From Solirubrobacterales bacterium (GTDB taxonomy: Bacteria > Actinomycetota > Thermoleophilia > Solirubrobacterales > Solirubrobacteraceae): 64,000 nucleotides of DNA. Both the position numbers and the translations under genes were made by a program. The DNA lies in assembly GCA_003138355.1 (NCBI GenBank), contig PLFX01000032.1:23640-87639 (forward strand), read 5' to 3'. The notes beneath the pieces were generated by a model. The model was not told where the DNA came from and made no database searches. It worked only from the letters and a program-made list of their open reading frames with translations. Shown here one piece after another: positions 22,198-30,603 of the stretch. Within the stretch, counting starts at the first letter, position 1. Every line of letters starts with the position of its first letter.

Positions 22198-22944
22198 ATC
22201 GCTCGCGGCCGCTCTTCACTTGCAGCTCTGGCCGTCCTTCTGATCGCCGCCGCGCTCGGCGCGCTCGCGGCCGAGGGAGCACCGGCGCGCGCCCCGGCAG
22301 ACGCCGCCGGTGCTACCGGCGCGACGGCGGCGACCGGTGCGACGCCCACGCTCCTGCCGCTTCTGGGACCGCCGAAAATCGTCAAGGACTTCATTCCGTT
22401 CGGCGCCGAGCGCAAGGCTCAGATGCGCGCCTACGCCGAGCTGCACTACGGCATTCGGAGCTACCACATCGTCGGCCCGCATCTGGTGATCTGGCATTTC
22501 ACCGCGACGACGACGTTTTCGAGTGTGTGGAACACGTTTGCCGACGACCTGCCCGACGTTCAGTACCACGTGCTGCCCCAGGTATGCGCACACTTCGTGA
22601 TCGACACCAGCGGGACGATCTACCAGCTCGTGCCGCTTGACCTCATGTGTCGCCAGGTCGTCGGCCTCGACTACACGGCGATTGGCATCGAGAACGTCGG
22701 CATGTCCGATCAGCAAGTCATCGGTGACTCGGCGCAATATCACGCCGCACTCGAGTTGACGCGCTGGCTGCGCTGCCGCTATGACCTCCCGGTCCGCAAC
22801 GTCATCGGGCACAACGAAAGCCTCTCGAGCCCCTACTACATCGAGCACGTCGCCTCGTGGCGCGGCCAGACGCACGAGGACTTCAACCACCACGACATGA
22901 ACATCGTCCGCGCCGCCGTCGCCAAGCTCGCCTGCCGCGCCTGA
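22198..22944 (+). CDS. Secreted N-acetylmuramoyl-L-alanine amidase-like protein
   Basis: PGRP/amidase_2-like core (WHFTATTT..., HFVIDTSGTIYQL, NVIGHNESLSSPYY). A signal peptide (ARGRSSLAALAVLLIAAALGALA) is encoded in frame upstream of the first ATG (22423) with no canonical start; ATC at 22198 suggested. Confidence 0.6.
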   Translation: MARGRSSLAALAVLLIAAALGALAAEGAPARAPADAAGATGATAATGATPTLLPLLGPPKIVKDFIPFGAERKAQMRAYAELHYGIRSYHIVGPHLVIWHFTATTTFSSVWNTFADDLPDVQYHVLPQVCAHFVIDTSGTIYQLVPLDLMCRQVVGLDYTAIGIENVGMSDQQVIGDSAQYHAALELTRWLRCRYDLPVRNVIGHNESLSSPYYIEHVASWRGQTHEDFNHHDMNIVRAAVAKLACRA

Positions 22945-22976
22945 GCGCTGGCGCGCGGCAAGCTCGGCTCGATCAA

Positions 22977-23039
22977 GTCGAGGCCGGCGGCATCCTTACC
23001 AGCGCGCTGGGTAGATGAGATCACGCAGCCGGCCTCGAC
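22977..23039. terminator. Nested inverted repeat between convergent genes
   Basis: GTCGAGGCCGGC (22977-22988) / GCCGGCCTCGAC (23028-23039), perfect 12 bp, enclosing palindrome CCAGCGCGCTGG (22999-23010). Confidence 0.55.
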
Positions 23040-23050
23040 CGTCGCGCGCG

Positions 23051-23851
23051 CTAGTACATCACCGCGCCGGCGGACACGTTGATGTCCTGGCCGGTGAGGT
23101 TGTTCGCCGCGCTGGAGCACAGGAAGAGCGTCGTCTGGACGACGTCGGCTTCGGTGACGGTGCGCTTGAAGGCGGCCGCCTGGACCATCTCCGCGCGCAG
23201 CGCCTCTGGCGGAACACCGCGCGCCTGCGACATCGATGCGAGGACCCGGTTGAGACGAGGGCCCTCGACCGCCCCCGGGCTGATCACGTTGACACTGATG
23301 CCGTGCGGGGCAACCTCGTGGGCGAGCGTTCGCGTGAGTCCGACCACACCGAGCTTGGCGGCGGCGTACGGGGTGCGGTTGGGTAGCGGCCGCTTGCCGG
23401 TGACCGAGCCGATCGTGACGATCTTGCCGTGCTCGGCGCGCTCGAGGTAGGGGAGCGCCGCCTTGCACGCCAGGAACACGCCCGTGAGATTGACGGCGAT
23501 GGTCTCGTTCCACTCCTGCGGGGTGACATCGACCAAGGCCGCCGTTGGCCCCGGGGTGCCGGCATTGTTGACGAGCATGTCAATGACGCCGCGCGAGCCG
23601 GCCGCGAGCGCCATCAGCTCATTGAGGTGGGCGAGGTCGGTGACGTCGCCGACACGGTAGGCGGCCTCGCCGCCGTCGGCCTCGATCTGCGCGCAGACGC
23701 CGTCGAGGGTCTTCGCGCGGCGGCCGCTGAGGAAGACGCTCGCTCCCTTCGCTGCGAGGCCCTTAGCAATCGCCGCGCCAATTCCCTGCCCGGCACCTGT
23801 CACGACCGCAGAGCAGCCGGCGAAGCCGTTCTCGCGGACGATCACGCTCAC
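23051..23851 (-). CDS. Short-chain dehydrogenase/reductase (SDR)
   Basis: VTGAGQGIGAAIAKGL, NNAG, S...YAAAK; GTG start 23851 or 23845. Confidence 0.9.
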   Translation of the reverse strand: MSVIVRENGFAGCSAVVTGAGQGIGAAIAKGLAAKGASVFLSGRRAKTLDGVCAQIEADGGEAAYRVGDVTDLAHLNELMALAAGSRGVIDMLVNNAGTPGPTAALVDVTPQEWNETIAVNLTGVFLACKAALPYLERAEHGKIVTIGSVTGKRPLPNRTPYAAAKLGVVGLTRTLAHEVAPHGISVNVISPGAVEGPRLNRVLASMSQARGVPPEALRAEMVQAAAFKRTVTEADVVQTTLFLCSSAANNLTGQDINVSAGAVMY

Positions 23852-23992
23852 GAGCGCGCGGCGGTTGTGAATCTCGTGGTCACCGATCGAATCAAGGATC
23901 ACGCCGCCTGCGCCGAGCAGGCGCCGAGCCCGAGCGTAGCGAATGCGCTGCCTTCGCGGGGCGGGTGGCCACGAGCGGATAAGGTCCCGGCG

Positions 23993-25134
23993 GTGCGTGT
24001 TCTCGTGCTGGGGGCGGGGTTCGGGGGGCTGGAGCTGACGACGAGGCTCGCGGATGAGTTCGACGGCCGCGTGGAAGTGACGCTGATCGATCAGAGCGAC
24101 GCGTTCGTGTTCGGCTTCTCGAAGCTCGACGTGATGTTCGGGCGCACGGTGCGAGAGGCGGTGCGCCACGATTACCGCGACATCGTCAAGCCTGGCGTGA
24201 GGTTCGTCCAGGCAAGCGTCCAATCGATCGATCCGGCTGCCAGGCGCGTTGAGACCGATGCGGGGGCGTTCGAGTGCGACGTCCTCGTGGTCGCACTCGG
24301 CGCCGACCTCGACGTTGCAGCGACACCCGGCCTTGCGGAGACCGGGCACGATTTCTATAGCGTCGAGAGCGCGTTTGCGACCCGCGACGTGCTCGCAGCC
24401 TTCGATGGCGGCCGCGTGATCGTCGGCGTCCTCTCGACACCGTTCAAGTGCCCACCGGCGCCCAGCGAGACGGCACTCCTGCTACACGATCACCTGGTCC
24501 GGCGCGGACTCCGTGAACGCTCCGAGATTTCCCTCGTCATGGATTTCGGGCGGCCGATCCCACCGTCCCCGGAGGCATCGACGCTGCTGGAGGGCGCGTT
24601 CGCCGAGCGCGAGATCGCCTGGCACCCGCGCAGAGAGGTCTGCCAGCTCGATCCGTCACGGAAGGTCGCGACGCTCCGTGACGGCGGCGAGATGCCATTC
24701 GACCTGTTTCTCGCAGTGCCAGTCCATCGCGCACCCGCCGTCGTGCTCGAATCGGGTATGACGGAGAACGGCTGGATACCAGTCAATCCGCTGACGCTCG
24801 AGACGCGGTTCGACGGCGTGTACGCCATCGGCGACGTTGCCGCGGTCGGCACACCACGCGCCGGCGTGTTTGCCGAAGGCCAGGCCGCCGTTGCCGCCGA
24901 GCACATCGCTGCGCCCTCAACGGCAGAACAAGCGATGCGCAGTACGGTGGGCGCGGCGTCTGCTACCTCGAGATGGGCGCTGGTCAGATCGCGCTCGTAG
25001 ACGTCACCTTCTTTGGCGACGAGCGCATCGGCAAGCTGGTCGGGCCGTCCGCCTCGTACATGGCGGACAAGGCCGAGTTCGGTTCCAGCCGGATCAAGCG
25101 CTGGTTCGGTCGCGACTGGAACTCGCCTCCTTAA
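23993..25134 (+). pseudogene. NAD(P)/FAD-dependent oxidoreductase (SQR/FCSD-like) split by a frameshift near 24913
   Basis: MRVLVLGAGFGGLELTTRLADEFDG... in one frame to about 24913, then ALNGRTSDAQYGGRGVCYLEMGAGQIALVDVTFFGDERIGKLVGPSASYMADKAEFGSSRIKRWFGRDWNSPP* in another frame, ending 25134. Confidence 0.75.
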
Positions 25135-25172
25135 TCGAGCCTCCGGCAGGCTCGCTACGATCGACCGCCGCG

Positions 25173-25952
25173 ATGCACGAAACCACCCCGACCGTCTATC
25201 TGATCGCGCGCACGGCGGTTGATAGCGCTGCGATTCGCGCGTACCTCGAGGACGTCGGGGGCGCGAGCTGGCTCGAGCGGATCCTGGAGGACGAGCCGAA
25301 GGATGCGGAGCTACTCGTCGAGTTCGCGGGGCGTGCCTGCTATCGCAGCTGGGAGCCGGGCCTCAACGCCAACGTGACGCGGGTTCGCACGGATCGCGCC
25401 GCCTACCTCGAGAACATCCTGCGCAGCGCGCACGGGAGCGTGCTCGAGCACGCGAGCTACAGCTTCGCGCTGCGCAACGTCTCGCGCACCTTCACCCACG
25501 AGCTCGTGCGCCATCGGGCGGGCTCGGCCTTCAGCCAGGAGAGTCTGCGCTACGTGCGCCTGACGGACATCGGCTTCCGCGTGCCGCCGGCGCTCGAGCC
25601 GATGCGCGAGCGCGTGCTCGCGATCGTCGAACAGCTCGAGGAGTTCCAGCGCAAAGCCGCGCAGGCGCTGGCACTCGACGACGAGGGCGTTCCCTTCCAC
25701 GTGAAGAAGGAGGCAACCTCAGCGATGCGCCGCCTAGCCCCGATCGGGCTTTCGACGGACATCATCTGGACCGCGAACGTGCGCACGCTGCGCCACGTGA
25801 TCGAGATGCGGACCGACCCCGGAGCCGAGGAGGAGCTGCGGCTTGTGTTCGACGAGATCGCGCAGATCATGCGGCGCGAGGCACCGCTGCTGTTCCAGGA
25901 CTACGAGCGGCACGAGGACGGCAGCTGGGTGCCGACCTACCGAAAGGTGTAG
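25173..25952 (+). CDS. thyX: Flavin-dependent thymidylate synthase ThyX
   Basis: ThyX motif RHRAGSAFSQESLRY (canonical RHRxxSxxxxSxRY); overall fold consistent. Confidence 0.93.
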   Translation: MHETTPTVYLIARTAVDSAAIRAYLEDVGGASWLERILEDEPKDAELLVEFAGRACYRSWEPGLNANVTRVRTDRAAYLENILRSAHGSVLEHASYSFALRNVSRTFTHELVRHRAGSAFSQESLRYVRLTDIGFRVPPALEPMRERVLAIVEQLEEFQRKAAQALALDDEGVPFHVKKEATSAMRRLAPIGLSTDIIWTANVRTLRHVIEMRTDPGAEEELRLVFDEIAQIMRREAPLLFQDYERHEDGSWVPTYRKV

Positions 25953-25992
25953 TCGTCCCGACACCGGGCGCGAGCGCGCCCCAAGCAAGGAG

Positions 25993-26024
25993 GCTGCCGG
26001 GGGACCGCTCGGTCCCCCGGCAGC
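25993..26024. terminator. Bidirectional intrinsic-type terminator between convergent thyX and acsA
   Basis: Perfect 14-bp stem GCTGCCGGGGGACC-gctc-GGTCCCCCGGCAGC, 5 nt from the acsA stop. Confidence 0.85.
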
Positions 26025-26028
26025 GCAG

Positions 26029-28026
26029 CTAATCCTCTTCGGGTGCGGTCGCGATCGCCTGGCCGAGCATGTCGACCACGGCGGGGTCGCGCAGGGTGGT
26101 CACGTCACCGAGCGCGCGGCCCTCGGCGATGTCGCGTAGGAGGCGGCGCATGATCTTGCCTGAGCGTGTCTTCGGCAGGTCGTTCGACCAGATGATGCGC
26201 TTGGGTCGCGCGAACTTGCCGATGTGGGCCGCGACCGTCTCGCGGATCGCCTCCTCGATCTCGGTGGTGCCCTCGATCGTGCCCTGGAGCGTGACGAAGG
26301 CGCAGATCGCCTGACCGGTCAGCTCGTCCGACTGGCCAATCACGGCGGCCTCTGCGACTGACTCGTGGGCGACGATCGCCGACTCGACCTCAGCGGTCGA
26401 GAGGCGGTGGCCGGACACGTTGACGACGTCGTCGATCCGGCCAATTACCCAGATGTAGCCGTCCTTGTCGCGGCGCGCGGCGTCGCCGACGAGGTAGGTC
26501 GTGTTGCCGAAGCGCTTGAAGTACGTCTCAACGAAGCGCTCGTCGTCGCGATAGAGGGTGCGGAGCATCGCCGGCCACGGCCGTTTGAGGACGAGCAGGC
26601 CCTGCCCCTCCTTGATGGTCTTGCCCTCGTGCTCGTCGACGACGTCGGCGAGGACCCCCGGGAACGGCGTCGTCGCCGAGCCCGGCTTCGTCTCGGTGAT
26701 GCCCGGGAGCGGCGTGATCATGATCTGGCCGGTCTCGGTCTGCCACCACGTGTCGACGATCGGGCAGCGCTCGGCGCCGATGATCTTGTGGTACCAGAGC
26801 CACGCCTTCGGGTTGATCGGCTCGCCGACGGTGCCGAGCAGCCGCAGCGAGCTCAGGTCGAACTTGCGCGGGTACTCGGCGCCCCACTTGATGCAGGCGC
26901 GGATCGCGGTCGGCGCGGTATAGAAGATCGTCACGCCGTAGCGCTGGATGATCTCCCACCAGATGCCCTTGTGCGGGTAGTCGGGGGCGCCTTCGTACAT
27001 CACGCCCGTGGCCCCGTTGGCGAGCGGTCCGTAGACGATGTAGGAGTGGCCCGTGACCCAGCCGACATCGGCGGCGCACCAGAAGACGTCCTCGTCCGGA
27101 TGGAGGTCGAAGACGTAGCGGTGCGTGGCGGTCACGCCGGTCAGGTAGCCGCCCGAGGTGTGCAGGATGCCCTTCGGCTTCGCCGTCGAGCCGCTCGTGT
27201 AGAGGATGTAGAGCGGGTCCTCAGCGTCCATCGGCTCAGCCGGGCATTTGGCGTCGGCCGCCGCCACGATCTCGTGGTACCAGACGTCGCGGCCCGAGCG
27301 CATCTCGCACGGCGTGCCATGCGCGGCGATCACGATGATGTGCTCGAGCGACTCGAGATCCCCGACCACTAGATCAACCGCCTGCTTGATCGGTGTGATG
27401 GTGCCCTTGCGTGAGGCGCCATCGACGGTGATCAACACCTTCGCTTCGGCGAACTCCATCCGCTCGCGGACCGCCTCCGGCGCGAAGCCGCCGAAGACGA
27501 CGTTGTGCGGCGCCCCGATGCGCGCGCATGCGAGCATCGCGACAGCGACTTCCGGGATCATCGGCAGGTATATGCCGACAACGTCGCCCTTCTTGATCCC
27601 GAGGTCCTTGAGCGCATTGGCGAAGCGCTCGACGTCGGCGAGGAGGTCGGCGTAGGTGAGCTTGCGCTCCGAGCCGTCCTCGCCGAGCCAGTTGAGCGCG
27701 ACGCGATCCCCGCGCCCCGCCTCGACATGGCGATCCAGACAGTTGTACGAGACGTTCAGCTGCCCGCCGACGAACCACTTGTAGAAGGGCGGGTTCGAGT
27801 CGTCGAGAACCTTGTCCCACTTCTTGAACCAGTGGAGCTCTTCGGCCTGTTTGGCCCACCAGCCCTGCCAGTCCTGCTCGGCTTCCTCATAGACCTTCGG
27901 ATCGCTGAGTAGCGCCCGCTTGCGGAAGCCCTCAGGCGGCGGAAAGCGCTCGACGTCCAGCAGCGACGAGAGCTCGCGCTCGAGCTCCACGTCGTGTGTG
28001 TCCAACTCGGTCGGCTCAGTTGCCAT
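26029..28026 (-). CDS. acsA: Acetyl-coenzyme A synthetase
   Basis: YTSGSTAKPKGILHTSGGYL, WWQTETGQIMITPLPG, PKTRSGKIMRRLLRDIA; 665 aa. Confidence 0.96.
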   Translation of the reverse strand: MATEPTELDTHDVELERELSSLLDVERFPPPEGFRKRALLSDPKVYEEAEQDWQGWWAKQAEELHWFKKWDKVLDDSNPPFYKWFVGGQLNVSYNCLDRHVEAGRGDRVALNWLGEDGSERKLTYADLLADVERFANALKDLGIKKGDVVGIYLPMIPEVAVAMLACARIGAPHNVVFGGFAPEAVRERMEFAEAKVLITVDGASRKGTITPIKQAVDLVVGDLESLEHIIVIAAHGTPCEMRSGRDVWYHEIVAAADAKCPAEPMDAEDPLYILYTSGSTAKPKGILHTSGGYLTGVTATHRYVFDLHPDEDVFWCAADVGWVTGHSYIVYGPLANGATGVMYEGAPDYPHKGIWWEIIQRYGVTIFYTAPTAIRACIKWGAEYPRKFDLSSLRLLGTVGEPINPKAWLWYHKIIGAERCPIVDTWWQTETGQIMITPLPGITETKPGSATTPFPGVLADVVDEHEGKTIKEGQGLLVLKRPWPAMLRTLYRDDERFVETYFKRFGNTTYLVGDAARRDKDGYIWVIGRIDDVVNVSGHRLSTAEVESAIVAHESVAEAAVIGQSDELTGQAICAFVTLQGTIEGTTEIEEAIRETVAAHIGKFARPKRIIWSNDLPKTRSGKIMRRLLRDIAEGRALGDVTTLRDPAVVDMLGQAIATAPEED

Positions 28027-28061
28027 GCTCCACTCACCTCTCTTGTTCGGGGCCGGCCCGG

Positions 28062-28090
28062 CTGGCGGCGCCCCGTCCGGGCGCCGCCAG
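28062..28090. terminator. Intergenic hairpin between acetate transporter and acsA
   Basis: Perfect 12-bp stem CTGGCGGCGCCC-cgtcc-GGGCGCCGCCAG between two co-directional acetate genes. Confidence 0.55.
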
Positions 28091-28112
28091 GCCGAGTCGT
28101 ACTACCTAGTGT

Positions 28113-28709
28113 TTACCGCTTGAAGGCGAAGAGCGGCACTACTTCCTTGCCGAACGTGCTGTTCACGACAGCGCCGAACGAGGCGTACCAGGCAGCCGCA
28201 GCGGTCGCGAGACCGAGGAAGCCGCCGATCGTGTGCATCGTGTCATGGCCGCTCAGCGGCAGGTTGTTCTGCCCGATGGCGAGGAAGATGAACGTCGCCG
28301 TCAGCAGCACGAAGACCAGCAGCACCGACCCGCTGACGCGCAGGGCGGCCACGCTCATGTACGCGGTGAAGATCGCCCACGCCCAGAAGTACAGGGAGAT
28401 CCCGTGGTCCGCGTTTGCGAGGCCACCGGCGTTGAACGTCAACAACAGCCAGGTAGCAATCCAGAACGCACCGTACGAGGTGAAAGCCACAGCTCCGAAC
28501 GTGTTGCCGGTCTTGAACTCCCACATTCCGGCCAGAAGCTGCGCAAAGCCGCCGTAGGCGAGCGCGAGGCCGAGCACCACGCCCGTGTCGCCGGGGCTAA
28601 CCAGGTTGGCATTGACCATCGACAGGACGAACGTCGTCATCGCGAATCCCGCAAGGCCCAACGGCGCGGGGTTCGCGATCTTGGGCCCTGACGAGCCTGA
28701 TCCTTCCAT
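28113..28709 (-). CDS. satP: Acetate uptake transporter, GPR1/FUN34/SatP (YaaH) family
   Basis: NPAPLGLAGFAMTTFVLSMVNA, GGFAQLLAGMWEFKTGNTFGAVAFTSYGAFW signature. Confidence 0.93.
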   Translation of the reverse strand: MEGSGSSGPKIANPAPLGLAGFAMTTFVLSMVNANLVSPGDTGVVLGLALAYGGFAQLLAGMWEFKTGNTFGAVAFTSYGAFWIATWLLLTFNAGGLANADHGISLYFWAWAIFTAYMSVAALRVSGSVLLVFVLLTATFIFLAIGQNNLPLSGHDTMHTIGGFLGLATAAAAWYASFGAVVNSTFGKEVVPLFAFKR

Positions 28710-28866
28710 TTGTGCTCCTCTCCTTAGTCGCATGGTGGATCATGCGACCCTCGGTTTTCGCGGGTTCGGGGGAACCTGCGAGGGTAAACCGCGAGGAGCA
28801 TAACCCGCCCGCGAGCGGCTCAAGCAAATTTTTTTTAGGCTGCCTTGAGCTTTGCAGCCCGGCCGC

Positions 28867-29808
28867 TCAGCGGCGGCGGCGCTTGCGCTTCTTCGCCGCA
28901 GCGGGCGAGAGCGCAGGAGGCGGCGTCGGGACAGGCGCAAGCGGTCCGCGCGACGGCTCGTCGCGGCGCTGGCGCTGGCGCTGACCCGGGCCGCGGCCGG
29001 GGCCGCCGCGCGTCTGCGCGCCGCCACGTGGAGCCGGAACCCACGGGATCGCTTCGCCGGTCGGCCAGGCGGGTGGCATGACCAGACCGCCGATCTCGAG
29101 CAGCATCATGCCGACGCCGACAAGGAACAGGGCCTGGACGACCGGTAGCGGGACGATCGGGATGATGAAGATGACCCCGCCGATGATCCCGATGATCCCC
29201 AGCACGCGGGTCAGCAGCCCGACGCGCATCGCGCGCAGGGCGACCAGCACGACGGTGACGGCGAGCACGAGCAGGCCGAGCTCGCCGAGCGCCCCGACGG
29301 CGACCCGGAAGGCGCCACCGTTCGCAGCGTTCCATGCGCTCGTGTCCTGGACCTTGCCGTGGACGAAGTTGTGGGCACCGATGACGAGTGCCACCCAGTA
29401 AGCGAAGGTCGCGACGCCGGCGAACGGCCCGGCATAGCGGGCGAGGGTACGCGTGACCGGCGAGACCGGAGCACCGCGCGCCGCGGCGGCGCCGAGCAGG
29501 TAGACCAAAGGCCAGGCGAGCAAAATCAACGCGACGGCCGAGATCAACCAGCCGACGATGACCGGGACGGCGTGGTTGTTGAGGAAGTGCTCGATGATGG
29601 CGCGCGGATCGACCGCAGCGGCCTTCTTGCCGTGCTGGAGTGCCGGCGTCAGGCCCTGGAGGAGGCCGACCGACGGCTGCTTGGAGGCGACCAAGACCTC
29701 GACGACGATTTGGCCGGCGAGGTACAGGAGGCCGGAGGCGATCGCTAGGAGCGCGACGCGGCGGCGCTGAGCGCCCTCGATCTCGAGCTGGCGCTCGCGG
29801 TCTTCCAT
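28867..29808 (-). CDS. Multi-spanning membrane protein with Pro-rich, Lys/Arg C-terminal tail
   Basis: Several TM segments then GRGPGQRQRQRRDEPSRGPLAPVPTPPPALSPAAAKKRKRRRR*. Confidence 0.6.
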   Translation of the reverse strand: MEDRERQLEIEGAQRRRVALLAIASGLLYLAGQIVVEVLVASKQPSVGLLQGLTPALQHGKKAAAVDPRAIIEHFLNNHAVPVIVGWLISAVALILLAWPLVYLLGAAAARGAPVSPVTRTLARYAGPFAGVATFAYWVALVIGAHNFVHGKVQDTSAWNAANGGAFRVAVGALGELGLLVLAVTVVLVALRAMRVGLLTRVLGIIGIIGGVIFIIPIVPLPVVQALFLVGVGMMLLEIGGLVMPPAWPTGEAIPWVPAPRGGAQTRGGPGRGPGQRQRQRRDEPSRGPLAPVPTPPPALSPAAAKKRKRRRR

Positions 29809-29885
29809 TTCGCGCGGGAGTGTACCTTCCGGTCGCTTGCGGCCATGCTGAGCATGCGCCGTGCGCGGTGCACTACGCTGCCCAT

Positions 29886-30152
29886 ATGGAAGGTTTTGGC
29901 GGCATGTTCGGCGACCCCGATGAGCTGCAGCGGCGGATGGCGGAGTTCGCCGAGCAGATGCAGGGCCAGCAGCGTCTCGCGTGGGCCGACAATGCGATCA
30001 AGCTCGCGGTCGACATGACGGTCGCAGCGATAAACAGAATCAACGTTCAGGGCAGCGCCGAGCAGCAGGCTCAGCAGATCCGCGCAGTGATGGCGCTGAT
30101 CTTCCCCGAGGCCGTCACGCTCGTGCGCGAGGCGCGGTCCGGGCTGCAGTAA
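29886..30152 (+). CDS. Small conserved-looking hypothetical protein (88 aa)
   Basis: MEGFGGMFGDPDELQRRMAEFAEQMQGQQRLAWADNAIKLAVDMTVAAIN...; ATG 29886 inside ORF 29640..30152. Confidence 0.5.
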   Translation: MEGFGGMFGDPDELQRRMAEFAEQMQGQQRLAWADNAIKLAVDMTVAAINRINVQGSAEQQAQQIRAVMALIFPEAVTLVREARSGLQ

Positions 30153-30186
30153 ACAAGCCCGCCGCGCCCCTCGCGACGCGACGACC

Positions 30187-30420
30187 TCAGACGTCGAGGT
30201 CGTCGGTTTCGAAGTCCTCGTCTTCGAGCTCGTCGCCGTCGAGCTCGTCATCATCGACCTCGGCGAGCTCGTCGTCCTCGCCGAACAGGTCGTCGTCGTC
30301 CTCCGCGTACTCGGCGCGCGGGTCGAGCTGCACTTCCAGCCAGTCTCGATCCTGCGCGGTCGGTCCGTCGGGCGACCACTCGCGCTCGTCGGGACGCGGC
30401 GGCTGCGTGATCATCGACAT
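30187..30420 (-). CDS. Highly acidic small protein
   Basis: 77 aa; C-terminal half EYAEDDDDLFGEDDELAEVDDDELDGDELEDEDFETDDLDV. Confidence 0.5.
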   Translation of the reverse strand: MSMITQPPRPDEREWSPDGPTAQDRDWLEVQLDPRAEYAEDDDDLFGEDDELAEVDDDELDGDELEDEDFETDDLDV

Positions 30421-30603
30421 CTGCGCTCCTTTCCTTGGACTTGACCCTCAGCGAGTCGTGCCCTCAACAGATGGGCAGCGACCGTCCGTCGGGCGTTGCA
30501 GAAGTAAACGCTAATGGGAGCGGCGCCCCGGTGCCGTAACGACGCGGTAGGCGATTCGTCGAACACCTGGCAACGGCCGCTGCGGGTGCCGATCTGACTG
30601 GCA

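Noticed and set aside
24905-24920. Programmed -1 frameshift site in the FAD oxidoreductase
   Set aside because: No classical X_XXY_YYZ slippery heptamer at the switch; deletion, pseudogenisation or sequence error is more likely.
24837-25172. N-terminal extension of thyX ORF (24837..25952)
   Set aside because: Overlaps the oxidoreductase 3' end in a different frame; ThyX homology begins at ATG 25173.
28824-28835. T8 run as a Rho-independent terminator
   Set aside because: On the strand of both flanking genes it reads as an A tract within a loop rather than a U tract after a stem.
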